Source: CAZLIC01 sp964559535
Lineage (GTDB): Bacteria; Pseudomonadota; Alphaproteobacteria; Rhodobacterales; Rhodobacteraceae
Length of the DNA stretch: 12,106 nucleotides
Direction of reading: 5' to 3'
Assembly: GCA_964559535.1 (NCBI GenBank)
Contig: CAZLIC010000105.1
Span: forward strand, 1-12,106
A model generated the notes under the pieces. The model was not told the DNA's origin. It searched no databases and was given only the letters and a program-made list of their open reading frames with translations. Each line of letters opens with the position of its first letter. The first letter of the stretch is position 1. The position numbers were made by a program, and so were the translations under genes. Below, one piece after another: positions 1-6,465 of the stretch.

Positions 1-76
1 TGGTGCCGCTGAAGGGACTCGAACCCCCGACCCCATCATTACGAATGACGTGCTCTACCAGCTGAGCTACAGCGGC
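1..76 (-). tRNA. tRNA-Thr (anticodon CGU)
   Basis: Read on the minus strand, this folds as a complete cloverleaf. The acceptor stem is GCCGCTG/CAGCGGC. The D arm is GCTC-AGCTGGTA-GAGC. The anticodon stem is CGTCA/TGATG around the loop TTCGTAA. The variable loop has five bases. The T arm is GGGGG-TTCGAGT-CCCTT, with two G-U pairs at its base. An encoded ACCA end lies at the first bases of the window. Anticodon positions 34-36 are CGU, so it decodes ACG (Thr). U36 followed by A37 is the signature of a tRNA that receives t6A at position 37, the modification that needs TsaD, encoded later in this window. The isodecoder call rests on the anticodon and is firm. Confidence 0.96.
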
Positions 77-107
77 ATCCTTCCCGGGCCTCGCGACCGC
101 GCCCGTG

Positions 108-136
108 CCCCTACACCGCCGCACCGCGTTTCACAA
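108..136 (-). promoter_or_regulatory. Candidate promoter of the tRNA-Thr gene
   Basis: On the minus strand a TTGTGA hexamer (131-136) is followed after 17 bases by TAGGGG (108-113), about 31 bases upstream of the mature tRNA 5' end. The -35 box is fairly good for a sigma-70 promoter, but the -10 box keeps only the first two consensus bases. The 75-base space between hemY and the tRNA holds nothing else I recognise, and the tRNA needs either this promoter or read-through from hemY. Confidence 0.3.
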
Positions 137-151
137 GACGCTTCGCGACGG

Positions 152-1564
152 TCAGTCTGCCGGGGCAGGTCCGTTCCCCTGCTTGCCCGGCGTCCCCACC
201 AGCAACGGCATCAGTTCCGCGCCTGTCGCCGAAGGCCCCGCCGCTTCGGGCGGTTCCCGCCACGACAGCGTGTCAAAGCCGTGGCAGTTGCTGCACACCG
301 GCCCCCATGTCGCATGGATCGCCTGGCATTTGTCGCAGCACCACTGCGGGCCGCGCGGAGCGGTCAGCGCGCGGGCCAGCCAGCCGCGCACCACCTGCTC
401 GTCCGATCCTTCACCACGCTCCACCGCCGCCATCAGCGCCAGCGTGCGGCGCGTCGGGTGGCTGGTGGGCAGGTCGCCCAGCGCCCGGCGGGCCGCAGGA
501 AAATCCTCGGCCGCAATCGCCAGTTCGGCCTGCAACAGCCTGGTCTCCTCATGGTCGGGCTTCACCTTCACCAGCGCCGCAAACCGCCGCACCCGGGCCT
601 GAGGGCTTTCCTCGGGCTCGATCTCGGCAAAGGCCGCGGCAAGGTCGGGGTGGGGCTGCGCGGCCCAGGCCTTTTTCAGCACACGCGCGGCGCCCTTCCT
701 GTCGCCCTTGGCCGTCAGGCTGCGGGCAGCCATCGCGGCGGCGGGAATCAGGTCGGGCGACAGGCGGTTGGCCTCGATCGCCGCCTCGCGCGCCTCGATG
801 CTGGCGGCATCGTCCAGCACCACCTTGGCCTCTTGCAGGGCCAGCACGGCATCGCGGCGGCGGTACACGTCCTTGGGCAGCGCGCCCGACCGCATCTGCG
901 CCCCCAGCGTGGCCCGCGCACCCTTCCAGTCGGCACTGTCCGACTGCAGCCGCAAAAGCACCTCCTGCGTGCCGGCATGCCGGGGCTTCAGCGCATAGGC
1001 CTTTTCTGCCAGCTTCAGCGCGGTTTCCGTGTCGCCCTCGGCGATGGTCTGCTTCAACAGGCCCTGCACGCCGACGAACCGCGTGCGCTCGTCCTTCAGA
1101 AGCTCCTTGTAAGCCGCCTCTGCGCGCGCCGTGTCACCCACCTGCTCGGCCGCCTGCGCTACCAGCAGCGTCGTCAGATGCGGCTGGCCCAGATACCGCT
1201 CGGCCCGGTTGGCCCGCGCCATCGCCGTGCGCGGCTCACCCGAGGCCAGCGCCAGCAGCCCGTCGGACAGCGCCTGATAGCCCTTCCGTTCGCGGTTGCG
1301 GTCGAAGTAGCGGCTGATCGCCGTCTCGTCGCCGCTGATGAACTTCAGCGTCGCCACCAGAAGCCCCACCAGCTTCATCAGCACCCAGATCAGCGCCACC
1401 AGAAGGCAGGCCACGATCACCGCCTGCAGCGGCCCCATGGTGAACTCCCACCCGGCAATCGCCACCCGCAGGCCGGTGCCGGTGTCCAGCAGTGCACCCG
1501 CCCCAATCGCCAGCGCGGCAATCAGCAGGATGAACACGACAACCTTGATCAGCGACCAGATCAT
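152..1564 (-). CDS. hemY: HemY-N-domain TPR membrane protein
   Basis: A 470-residue inner-membrane protein of the family annotated as 'heme biosynthesis protein HemY' (HemY N-terminal domain plus TPR-like repeats). Two membrane helices are visible at about residues 4-24 and 45-72. They are followed by RYFDRNRERKGYQAL and a long helical-repeat region (about 95-400) rich in Ala/Leu with TPR-type spacing. Near the C-terminus, C410-x2-C413 and C424-x2-C427 sit among tryptophans (W408, W420, W435), a rubredoxin-like metal site comparable to that of LapB/YciM. The name is historical: this is not the flavoprotein protoporphyrinogen oxidase also called HemY, and the molecular role is poorly known. 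An in-frame start 17 codons upstream would run into mic60. The ATG at 1564 lies 4 bases after the mic60 stop with a GGGGGA ribosome-binding site, so I chose it. It is the last gene of hemD-mic60-hemY. Confidence 0.9.
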   Translation of the reverse strand: MIWSLIKVVVFILLIAALAIGAGALLDTGTGLRVAIAGWEFTMGPLQAVIVACLLVALIWVLMKLVGLLVATLKFISGDETAISRYFDRNRERKGYQALSDGLLALASGEPRTAMARANRAERYLGQPHLTTLLVAQAAEQVGDTARAEAAYKELLKDERTRFVGVQGLLKQTIAEGDTETALKLAEKAYALKPRHAGTQEVLLRLQSDSADWKGARATLGAQMRSGALPKDVYRRRDAVLALQEAKVVLDDAASIEAREAAIEANRLSPDLIPAAAMAARSLTAKGDRKGAARVLKKAWAAQPHPDLAAAFAEIEPEESPQARVRRFAALVKVKPDHEETRLLQAELAIAAEDFPAARRALGDLPTSHPTRRTLALMAAVERGEGSDEQVVRGWLARALTAPRGPQWCCDKCQAIHATWGPVCSNCHGFDTLSWREPPEAAGPSATGAELMPLLVGTPGKQGNGPAPAD

Positions 1565-1568
1565 CGCC

Positions 1569-2936
1569 CTATCCCCCGACCGCGGCCGACAACGCGGCCA
1601 GCGCCGCGCCGGCATCGCGCCGCAGCGTGGCCTGCGCCACCCAACCGGCCATCGCCGCCTGTCCCGCCTCGGGCAGTGCCGCGATCTCGGCCAGCGCGCC
1701 GTCCAGGTTGCCCGCGGCCAGTGCCGCCTCGGCCCGGCTCAGCACGGCATCGGGGTCGTTCCCCTCGCGCGGCTCCAGCGACCGCACGCCCACCTGCGTG
1801 CGCAGGAAGGTGGCAATGCGCTGTCCCGCCGTCTCGCCCAGGTCCGATTTCAGCGCTGCTTCCAGCGCGGTGCGTGCGGCCTCGGGGAAACCCGCCTGCA
1901 ACGATGCCAATGTCGGCAGGCCGGTTGCCGCATGGTCGGCCAGCGCGGGCGCCGCCGCATGGCCCGCGGCGGCCAGGTCGGCCACGGCGGTTTCGAACGG
2001 AGCGCCGGTTTCCAGAGCGGCCGCCATCCGACCCAGCGCCGCCGTCGCTGCCGCCGCCTGCGCGGTCGCCGTCGATTCGTCCTTCAGCGTTGCCGCCGCG
2101 GCCTGTGCCTCGGACAGCGCGGCGCGGGCAGCTTCGGCGGCGGCGGCCACCTCGGCCACCGCGGCACGGGCCGCATTGCCCTGTGCCGCCATGTCGGCCT
2201 TCAACGCGGCGATCTGCTGTTCCAGCGCCGCGGTGGCCGCCGGGTCAACGGTGGGCGACCCTTCGATCACCGTACCAGGCGGCAACGCCTCCAGCGCCTT
2301 GACGCGCGATTCAAGCGTGGACAACCGGGCCGTCGGGTCGGGTGGCACGGGCACGGCGGCCACGGCAGCCTCGGCCGCGTCCACGCGGCCTGCCAGCGTG
2401 TCAATCTGCGCCTGCAGCGGCGACAGATCCACCGGCGCGGCGGGTTCCGGCGCGGGTGGGATGGCGGCCACCTGCTCGGCCAGTGCCTGCAGCGCCTTGC
2501 CCTGGGTTGCGACCGTTCCGCGCAGGTCGGACACATCGCCAATGGGCCAGCCCTGCGGCACCACCTGCGCTGCCGCAAAACCCACGGCCGCGGCAATCAC
2601 GCCGCCCACGATTCCCGGAAACGGGTTGCCCTTCTTCACCGTCACGGCGGGTGCGGGCTGGGCGGCAACCGCGCGCTCGGCGGCGGCCACCCGGTCGGCC
2701 AGTTCGGCGATCCGTGCCTCGGCCGCAGCCCAGGAAGCCTGCTCGGGCGCAGGTGGCCGACCTTCGGTGTCCGGCGCAACATCGTGAAAATCCAGGGGCT
2801 TGGACCCCTCCGGCAACATCTCTGGGGCCTCGGGCCTGTCAGGCGACACATCCATCACCACGGCCTCCTCGATGGCCTCTACCGGACTGTCGGTGCCGCC
2901 GTCCCCAGATGCCTTGGGTTTGCGTGGCGTGGCCAT
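1569..2936 (-). CDS. mic60: Mic60/mitofilin-like membrane protein (COG4223 type)
   Basis: A 455-residue protein with the Mic60 layout. Residues 1-100 form an acidic, proline-rich, probably cytoplasmic N-terminus. One membrane helix follows at about 105-125 (begins NPFPGIVGG). A long Ala/Glu/Gln-rich region (about 134-340) has coiled-coil character. The C-terminal mitofilin-like part (about 345-455) contains FPEAARTALEAAL and GNDPDAVLSRAEAALAAG. Mic60 is the crista-junction organiser of mitochondria. Alphaproteobacterial homologues are linked to invaginated inner membranes, and a gene next to hemY is the known hallmark used to recognise them. Overall identity is weak in such low-complexity proteins, so the call leans on architecture, C-terminal motif and neighbourhood. 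The ATG at 2936 has a strong ribosome-binding site, AGGGAGGA (2941-2948). The gene lies 52 bases after hemD and 4 before hemY, consistent with one operon. Confidence 0.83.
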   Translation of the reverse strand: MATPRKPKASGDGGTDSPVEAIEEAVVMDVSPDRPEAPEMLPEGSKPLDFHDVAPDTEGRPPAPEQASWAAAEARIAELADRVAAAERAVAAQPAPAVTVKKGNPFPGIVGGVIAAAVGFAAAQVVPQGWPIGDVSDLRGTVATQGKALQALAEQVAAIPPAPEPAAPVDLSPLQAQIDTLAGRVDAAEAAVAAVPVPPDPTARLSTLESRVKALEALPPGTVIEGSPTVDPAATAALEQQIAALKADMAAQGNAARAAVAEVAAAAEAARAALSEAQAAAATLKDESTATAQAAAATAALGRMAAALETGAPFETAVADLAAAGHAAAPALADHAATGLPTLASLQAGFPEAARTALEAALKSDLGETAGQRIATFLRTQVGVRSLEPREGNDPDAVLSRAEAALAAGNLDGALAEIAALPEAGQAAMAGWVAQATLRRDAGAALAALSAAVGG

Positions 2937-2940
2937 GGCA

Positions 2941-2948
2941 TCCTCCCT
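2941..2948 (-). promoter_or_regulatory. Strong ribosome-binding site of mic60
   Basis: The minus strand reads AGGGAGGA, nearly a full anti-Shine-Dalgarno match, 4 bases before the ATG of mic60. It is the strongest such site in the left operon and fixes the mic60 start. Confidence 0.75.
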
Positions 2949-2988
2949 GAAACCGACGCCGTCAGCCTAGCCCGCCCGCCGAAGTGCC

Positions 2989-3705
2989 TCAAGGGGCGGA
3001 AGCCATGTCAATCAGAATTGACAGCTCGGCCAGAAGAGAAGCGGCGTCGGGCCGAAGCGCGACGCGGCGGGATGCGGCGCGGCAGGTGGCGGCGGAATCG
3101 ACGGCTGACGACAGCGACACAAGCCACAGGGGGGCGCCAGGCCCGGCGGCGGCGGCGCTGAACAAGGTTGCCGTGCGGGGCGAGAACAGCGGCACGATGA
3201 CCGGGCGGTCCTCGGCCAGCCAGGCCTGGGCCCGCGCGGAAAGCGCCTCCGGCTCTTGCGCATAGACGGTGACCCCCACGGCCGGGATGCCCGCTGCCAG
3301 CAAGCGCGGCACAACCTCGCCGCGGGTGTCTGCGCCGTGCAGGTGCAGGACCCGGCCGGGGTTTTCCGCCGTCAGCAAGGTCACCAACGCATCGGCATCG
3401 CCCTGCGCCGACTGCGCGCCAAACCCCGCGGCGCGGGCGGCAGCGGCGGTGCGGTCGCCCACGGCGAAGGCCCGTTGCGGCAGGTGGCGGCGCAGGGGAA
3501 GGGCCGCCGTGACGGCGTTCTCCGAGGTGAAGACAACCGCGTCGAACGGCCCGTGGGGCAGTGCGGGCATCAGGTAACGGATTGAAAGAAGAGGGCTTTC
3601 CAGAACCTCGACGCGTCCGTTGAACCTTGCGCGCAGGTCGCGCGCAAAGCGGGCGCCCTGATCGGCGGGGCGGGTCAGCAGGATGCGGGCGGCTTGCGGG
3701 GGCAT
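2989..3705 (-). CDS. hemD: Uroporphyrinogen-III synthase HemD
   Basis: A 238-residue cytoplasmic enzyme that closes hydroxymethylbilane with inversion of ring D to uroporphyrinogen III, the branch point to haem, bacteriochlorophyll and cobalamin. The length is usual for the family. Family landmarks are present: ILLTRPADQG at the N-terminus, FTSENAV near residue 60, AVGDRTAAAARAAGF near 90, LHLHGADTRGEV near 120, VYAQEP near 145 and PLFSPRTA near 167. HemD diverges strongly in sequence, but this series of motifs in order is characteristic. The ATG at 3705 places the first strand directly at the start; a GTG nine codons upstream (3732) is possible but adds only a disordered tail. No ribosome-binding site precedes the ATG (see the candidate promoter). 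It is the first gene of hemD-mic60-hemY and is divergent from tsaD. Confidence 0.88.
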   Translation of the reverse strand: MPPQAARILLTRPADQGARFARDLRARFNGRVEVLESPLLSIRYLMPALPHGPFDAVVFTSENAVTAALPLRRHLPQRAFAVGDRTAAAARAAGFGAQSAQGDADALVTLLTAENPGRVLHLHGADTRGEVVPRLLAAGIPAVGVTVYAQEPEALSARAQAWLAEDRPVIVPLFSPRTATLFSAAAAGPGAPLWLVSLSSAVDSAATCRAASRRVALRPDAASLLAELSILIDMASAP

Positions 3706-3712
3706 GGGGGCG

Positions 3713-3742
3713 GTGTTACCCCGTGGTGGCACCCTGGGGCAA
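3713..3742 (-). promoter_or_regulatory. Candidate hemD promoter giving a leaderless or near-leaderless mRNA
   Basis: On the minus strand TTGCCC (3737-3742) and TAACAC (3713-3718) are separated by 18 bases. The -10 box ends 7 bases before the hemD ATG, so a normal start point would fall on or next to the A of the ATG. The absence of any purine-rich ribosome-binding site in CACCGCCCCC before the ATG agrees with that reading. The -35 box overlaps the region just before tsaD, so the two divergent genes would share this 42-base space. This is an inference from hexamer matches only. Confidence 0.35.
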
Positions 3743-3747
3743 CGGCG

Positions 3748-4857
3748 ATGAACCTGACGCTTCTTGGCATCGAATCAAGCTGCGACGATACCGCAGCGGC
3801 GGTGGTGCGCGATGGCGCCGATGGCCCGCAGATCTTGTCCTCGGTGGTTGAAGGGCAGGCCGCCCTGCATGCGGCCTTTGGCGGCGTGGTGCCCGAAATC
3901 GCCGCGCGGGCACATGCAGAACGGCTTGATATCGTTGTGGAAAAGGCGCTGTCCGGCATCGGGCTGGGGGGGCTTGACGGGATTGCCGTCACCGCCGGTC
4001 CGGGGCTGATCGGGGGGGTGCTGTCCGGGGTGATGCTGGCCCGGGGGCTGGCCGCGGCAACGGGGCTGCCCCTGGTGCCGGTGAACCATCTGGCGGGCCA
4101 TGCCCTGACACCGCGGCTGACGGATGGCGTGGCGTTTCCCTACCTGATGCTGCTTGTCTCGGGCGGGCATTGCCAGTTCCTGTGGGTAGAGGGCGCCGAC
4201 ACGTTTACCCGGCTGGGCGGGTCCATCGACGATGCACCCGGAGAAGCCTTTGACAAGGTTGCAAAAATCCTGGGCCTGCCACAGCCGGGCGGGCCGGTCG
4301 TGGAAACCGAGGCCGCGCAGGGCGACCCCGCGCGCTTTGCCCTGCCAAGGCCGCTGATGGACCGGCCGGGCTGCGACATGTCCTTCTCGGGGCTGAAGAC
4401 GGCGGTGCTGCGGGCGCGGGACCAACTGGTAGCGGTGCAGGGCGGCATCACGGTGCAGGACAGGCGCGACCTCTGTGCCGGGTTTCAGGCGGCGGTGGCC
4501 GATGTGCTGGCGGGCAAGACGTGCCGCGCGATGGCTGTGGTAAACCCGCATGACCCGCGTAGTTCTTCCGGCGTGCATACGTCACCACAGCCGGTTCTGT
4601 GCGTGGCGGGCGGGGTGGCGGCGAACCAGACCATCCGCGCGGCGCTGACTGCCGTGGCGAATGCCGCGGGCTGGGCCTTCGTGGCGCCGCCCCTGCGCCT
4701 GTGCACCGACAACGCCGCGATGATCGCCTGGGCGGGGATCGAGCGGATGCGGGCGGGGTGGCAGGGACCGGAGGATTTTGTCGCCCGCCCGCGCTGGCCG
4801 CTGGATGTGCACGCCGCACCGCTGGTGGGGTCGGGCCGGAAGGGGGCCAAGGCATGA
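3748..4857 (+). CDS. tsaD: tRNA N6-adenosine threonylcarbamoyltransferase TsaD
   Basis: A 369-residue Kae1/Gcp-family enzyme. With TsaB and TsaE (not in the window) it transfers the threonylcarbamoyl group from TC-AMP to A37 of ANN-decoding tRNAs. ASKHA-fold motifs are clear: GIESSCDDT (7-15), the metal-binding pair H114/H118 in VNHLAGH, LLVSGGHCQ (135-143), LGGSIDDAPGEAFDK (156-170), SFSGLKTAV (212-220), AGGVAAN (287-293) and CTDNAAM (319-325). The ATG at 3748 starts exactly at the family N-terminus; upstream in-frame starts would overlap hemD. The ribosome-binding site is weak (GGGG, 3736-3739). The stop overlaps the gpsA start (ATGA). One oddity: residues 264-282, between the CRAMA helix and AGGVAAN, are longer and differently composed than usual and carry codons rare in this window (see findings). 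All catalytic motifs remain intact. Confidence 0.95.
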   Translation: MNLTLLGIESSCDDTAAAVVRDGADGPQILSSVVEGQAALHAAFGGVVPEIAARAHAERLDIVVEKALSGIGLGGLDGIAVTAGPGLIGGVLSGVMLARGLAAATGLPLVPVNHLAGHALTPRLTDGVAFPYLMLLVSGGHCQFLWVEGADTFTRLGGSIDDAPGEAFDKVAKILGLPQPGGPVVETEAAQGDPARFALPRPLMDRPGCDMSFSGLKTAVLRARDQLVAVQGGITVQDRRDLCAGFQAAVADVLAGKTCRAMAVVNPHDPRSSSGVHTSPQPVLCVAGGVAANQTIRAALTAVANAAGWAFVAPPLRLCTDNAAMIAWAGIERMRAGWQGPEDFVARPRWPLDVHAAPLVGSGRKGAKA

Positions 4858-5765
4858 CCGTTTCGGTGATCGGCGGTGGCGCCTTCGGCGTGGCCATGGC
4901 GGCGGTGCTGGGGGCGAAGGGGCCGGTCACGCTGTGGTCGCGCGGGCCGCTGCGCACCATGGGCGTTTCCCTGCCGCCCTATGTGACGGTGACGCAAGAC
5001 CTGTCGGCCGCGCTGGCCGAAACGGTGCTGCTGGCCATCCCGACGCAACAGGTGGGGGCGTTCCTGTCGGGGCAGGCGGCACGGTTTGCCGGGCGCCGGG
5101 TGGTGGCCTGCTGCAAGGGCGTGGACGTGGCCACCGGCCTGGGCCCCGTGGGCCTGATCGCCCGGTCCTGCCCGCGGGCAGTGGCGGCCATCCTGACCGG
5201 ACCGTCCTTCGCCGCCGACATCGCCGCGGGCCTGCCCACCGCGCTGACCCTGGCCTGCGCCGATGACGTCGCGGGCGCACCGCTGCAGGCGGAACTGTCC
5301 ACAGCCACCCTGCGCCTGTACCGCACCACCGACGTGACCGGCGCCGAACTGGGCGGGGCGCTGAAGAACGTGGTGGCAATCGGCGCAGGCGCGGTGATCG
5401 GGGCGGGACTTGGGGAATCGGCGCGGGCGGCGCTTGTGACGCGCGGCTATGCCGAGATGGTGCGGCTGGCGGTGGCGCGCGGCGCGCGGGCCGAAACGCT
5501 GGCGGGCCTGTCGGGGCTGGGCGACCTGATCCTGACCTGCACCTCCGACAAGTCGCGCAACTTCCGCTTTGGCCTGGCATTGGGCCGCGGCCAGCCGTTC
5601 GAGGCGGATGTCACGGTGGAGGGCGTGGCGACCGCCCGCGCGCTGGCCGCCCGGCACGGCGCCGACCTGCCGGTCACGGCGGCGGTTGCGGCACTGGTTG
5701 ACGGGCGCATCGCGCTGGGCGATGCCATGGCGGCCCTGATGACACGACCCCTGAAACCGGAGTGA
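4854..5765 (+). CDS. gpsA: NAD(P)H-dependent glycerol-3-phosphate dehydrogenase GpsA
   Basis: A 303-residue cytoplasmic enzyme that reduces dihydroxyacetone phosphate to sn-glycerol-3-phosphate, the backbone for phospholipids. Visible features are the dinucleotide-binding loop GGGAFG (7-12), K88 in ACCKGVD, the TGPSFAADIAAGLPTA block (115-130), catalytic K171 in GGALKNV, GLGDLILTCTS (221-231) and SRN (234-236). The protein is somewhat shorter than the usual 320-340 residues. The missing length appears to lie mainly after W28-S29-R30, where the usual helix with the N..YLPG-type motif is reduced (see findings). The ATG overlaps the tsaD stop by four bases, with GGAAGGGGG just upstream, indicating translational coupling. 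The pairing of tsaD with gpsA is common in alphaproteobacteria. Confidence 0.95.
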   Translation: MTVSVIGGGAFGVAMAAVLGAKGPVTLWSRGPLRTMGVSLPPYVTVTQDLSAALAETVLLAIPTQQVGAFLSGQAARFAGRRVVACCKGVDVATGLGPVGLIARSCPRAVAAILTGPSFAADIAAGLPTALTLACADDVAGAPLQAELSTATLRLYRTTDVTGAELGGALKNVVAIGAGAVIGAGLGESARAALVTRGYAEMVRLAVARGARAETLAGLSGLGDLILTCTSDKSRNFRFGLALGRGQPFEADVTVEGVATARALAARHGADLPVTAAVAALVDGRIALGDAMAALMTRPLKPE

Positions 5766-5769
5766 CCCG

Positions 5770-6042
5770 ATGAAAGCCCTGCTGATCTGCAAGGACAAGC
5801 CCGGCGCGCTGCAGGTGCGGCTGGACAACCGCCCGGCGCATCTGGACTATCTGGTGTCCACCGGCGTGGTGGAACTGGCCGGCCCCACGCTGGGCGAGGA
5901 CGGGCATCCGAACGGCAGCATGATCGTGCTGGAGGTGCCCGACCTGGACGCCGCCCGCGCCTGGGCTGCCGCCGACCCCTACGCGCTGGCCGGGCTGTTC
6001 GACAGCGTCACGGTGCAGGGCTGGCGGCGGGTGGTGGGCTGA
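5770..6042 (+). CDS. YciI-family protein
   Basis: A 90-residue single-domain protein of the YciI/YCII family (ferredoxin-like alpha+beta fold). It shows R17-x-x-x-R21-P-x-H24-L, the AGPTLGEDG turn (37-45), VLEVPDLDAA (53-62) and ADPY (68-71) followed by GLFDSVTVQGW, matching the family pattern with its conserved His and Asp. The length is typical. The family is proposed to have enzymatic roles (some members are dehalogenase- or lactonase-like), but the general reaction is unknown and I assign none here. The ATG at 5770 is 4 bases after the gpsA stop with GGAG at 5759-5762. The TGA overlaps the next ATG by one base (TGATG), so it is probably co-translated with the EVE protein. Confidence 0.9.
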   Translation: MKALLICKDKPGALQVRLDNRPAHLDYLVSTGVVELAGPTLGEDGHPNGSMIVLEVPDLDAARAWAAADPYALAGLFDSVTVQGWRRVVG

Positions 6043-6464
6043 TGCGGTACTGGCTGTTCAAGTCGGAACCCGATGCCTGGTCCTGGGACCAGCAGGTGGC
6101 CAAGGGGCATCAGGGCGAGGAATGGACGGGCGTGCGCAACTATCAGGCACGCAACAACATGCGCGCCATGCAGGCGGGCGACCGCGGGTTCTACTACCAC
6201 TCCAACATCGGCAAGGAAGTGGTGGGTGTGGTCGAGGTGGCGCGCACGGTGGCGCCGGATTCCACTGCCGAGGGGGATGCGCGCTGGGACTGCGTGGTGA
6301 TCCGGGCGCTGCATCCATTGCTGCGGCCGGTGACCTTGGACGCGTGCAAGGTCACGCCGGGGCTGGAAGGCATGGTGCTGGTGAACAACACCCGCCTGTC
6401 GGTGCAGCCGGTGACGGAACAGGAATGGGCGATCGTCTGCCGCATGGGCGGGATTGACCCGTAG
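6042..6464 (+). CDS. EVE-domain protein (Thy28-like)
   Basis: A 140-residue protein consisting of one EVE domain, a PUA-like fold that binds modified bases in DNA or RNA; eukaryotic Thy28/THYN1 is a relative. Signature elements are MRYWLFKSEP (1-10), EWTGVRNYQARNNMRAM (27-43), GDRGFYYHSN (46-55), GVVEVA (62-67), WDCVVIRAL (82-90) and VNNTRLSVQPVTEQEW (114-129). The domain fills the whole protein, so this is a stand-alone reader with no attached nuclease. The start overlaps the YciI stop by one base. Position at the end of an operon with the tRNA-modifying enzyme TsaD suggests, but does not prove, that its ligand is a modified RNA base. There are no restriction or defence genes nearby. Confidence 0.92.
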   Translation: MRYWLFKSEPDAWSWDQQVAKGHQGEEWTGVRNYQARNNMRAMQAGDRGFYYHSNIGKEVVGVVEVARTVAPDSTAEGDARWDCVVIRALHPLLRPVTLDACKVTPGLEGMVLVNNTRLSVQPVTEQEWAIVCRMGGIDP

Positions 6465-6465
6465 G

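Noticed and set aside
152..1564. Protoporphyrinogen oxidase (the other HemY)
   Set aside because: No FAD-binding motif. Two N-terminal membrane helices and helical repeats identify the HemY-N/TPR family instead.
1565..1615. Longer N-terminus for the HemY-N protein
   Set aside because: It would overlap the end of mic60 and put an Arg-rich tail before the first membrane helix. The ATG at 1564 fits spacing and ribosome-binding site better.
50..2302. Very long plus-strand open frame (750 codons) opposite hemY and mic60
   Set aside because: It is antisense to two genes with clear family features. Its product is Arg/Pro/His-rich with no recognisable domain, which is the usual shadow of high-GC coding sequence.
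1338..3161. Plus-strand open frame of 607 codons opposite mic60
   Set aside because: Arg/Gly-rich translation without domains, covering a gene with a strong ribosome-binding site on the other strand.
3706..3732. GTG start of hemD nine codons upstream
   Set aside because: The extra residues have no family counterpart and the site lacks a good ribosome-binding sequence. The ATG at 3705 begins at the conserved first strand. It is not excluded.
4485..5828. Minus-strand open frame of 447 codons opposite tsaD and gpsA
   Set aside because: Low-complexity translation opposite two well-identified enzymes.
6042..6464. EVE protein as part of a defence or restriction system
   Set aside because: The protein is a lone EVE domain in a housekeeping operon. 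No nuclease, methyltransferase or mobile-element gene is in the window.
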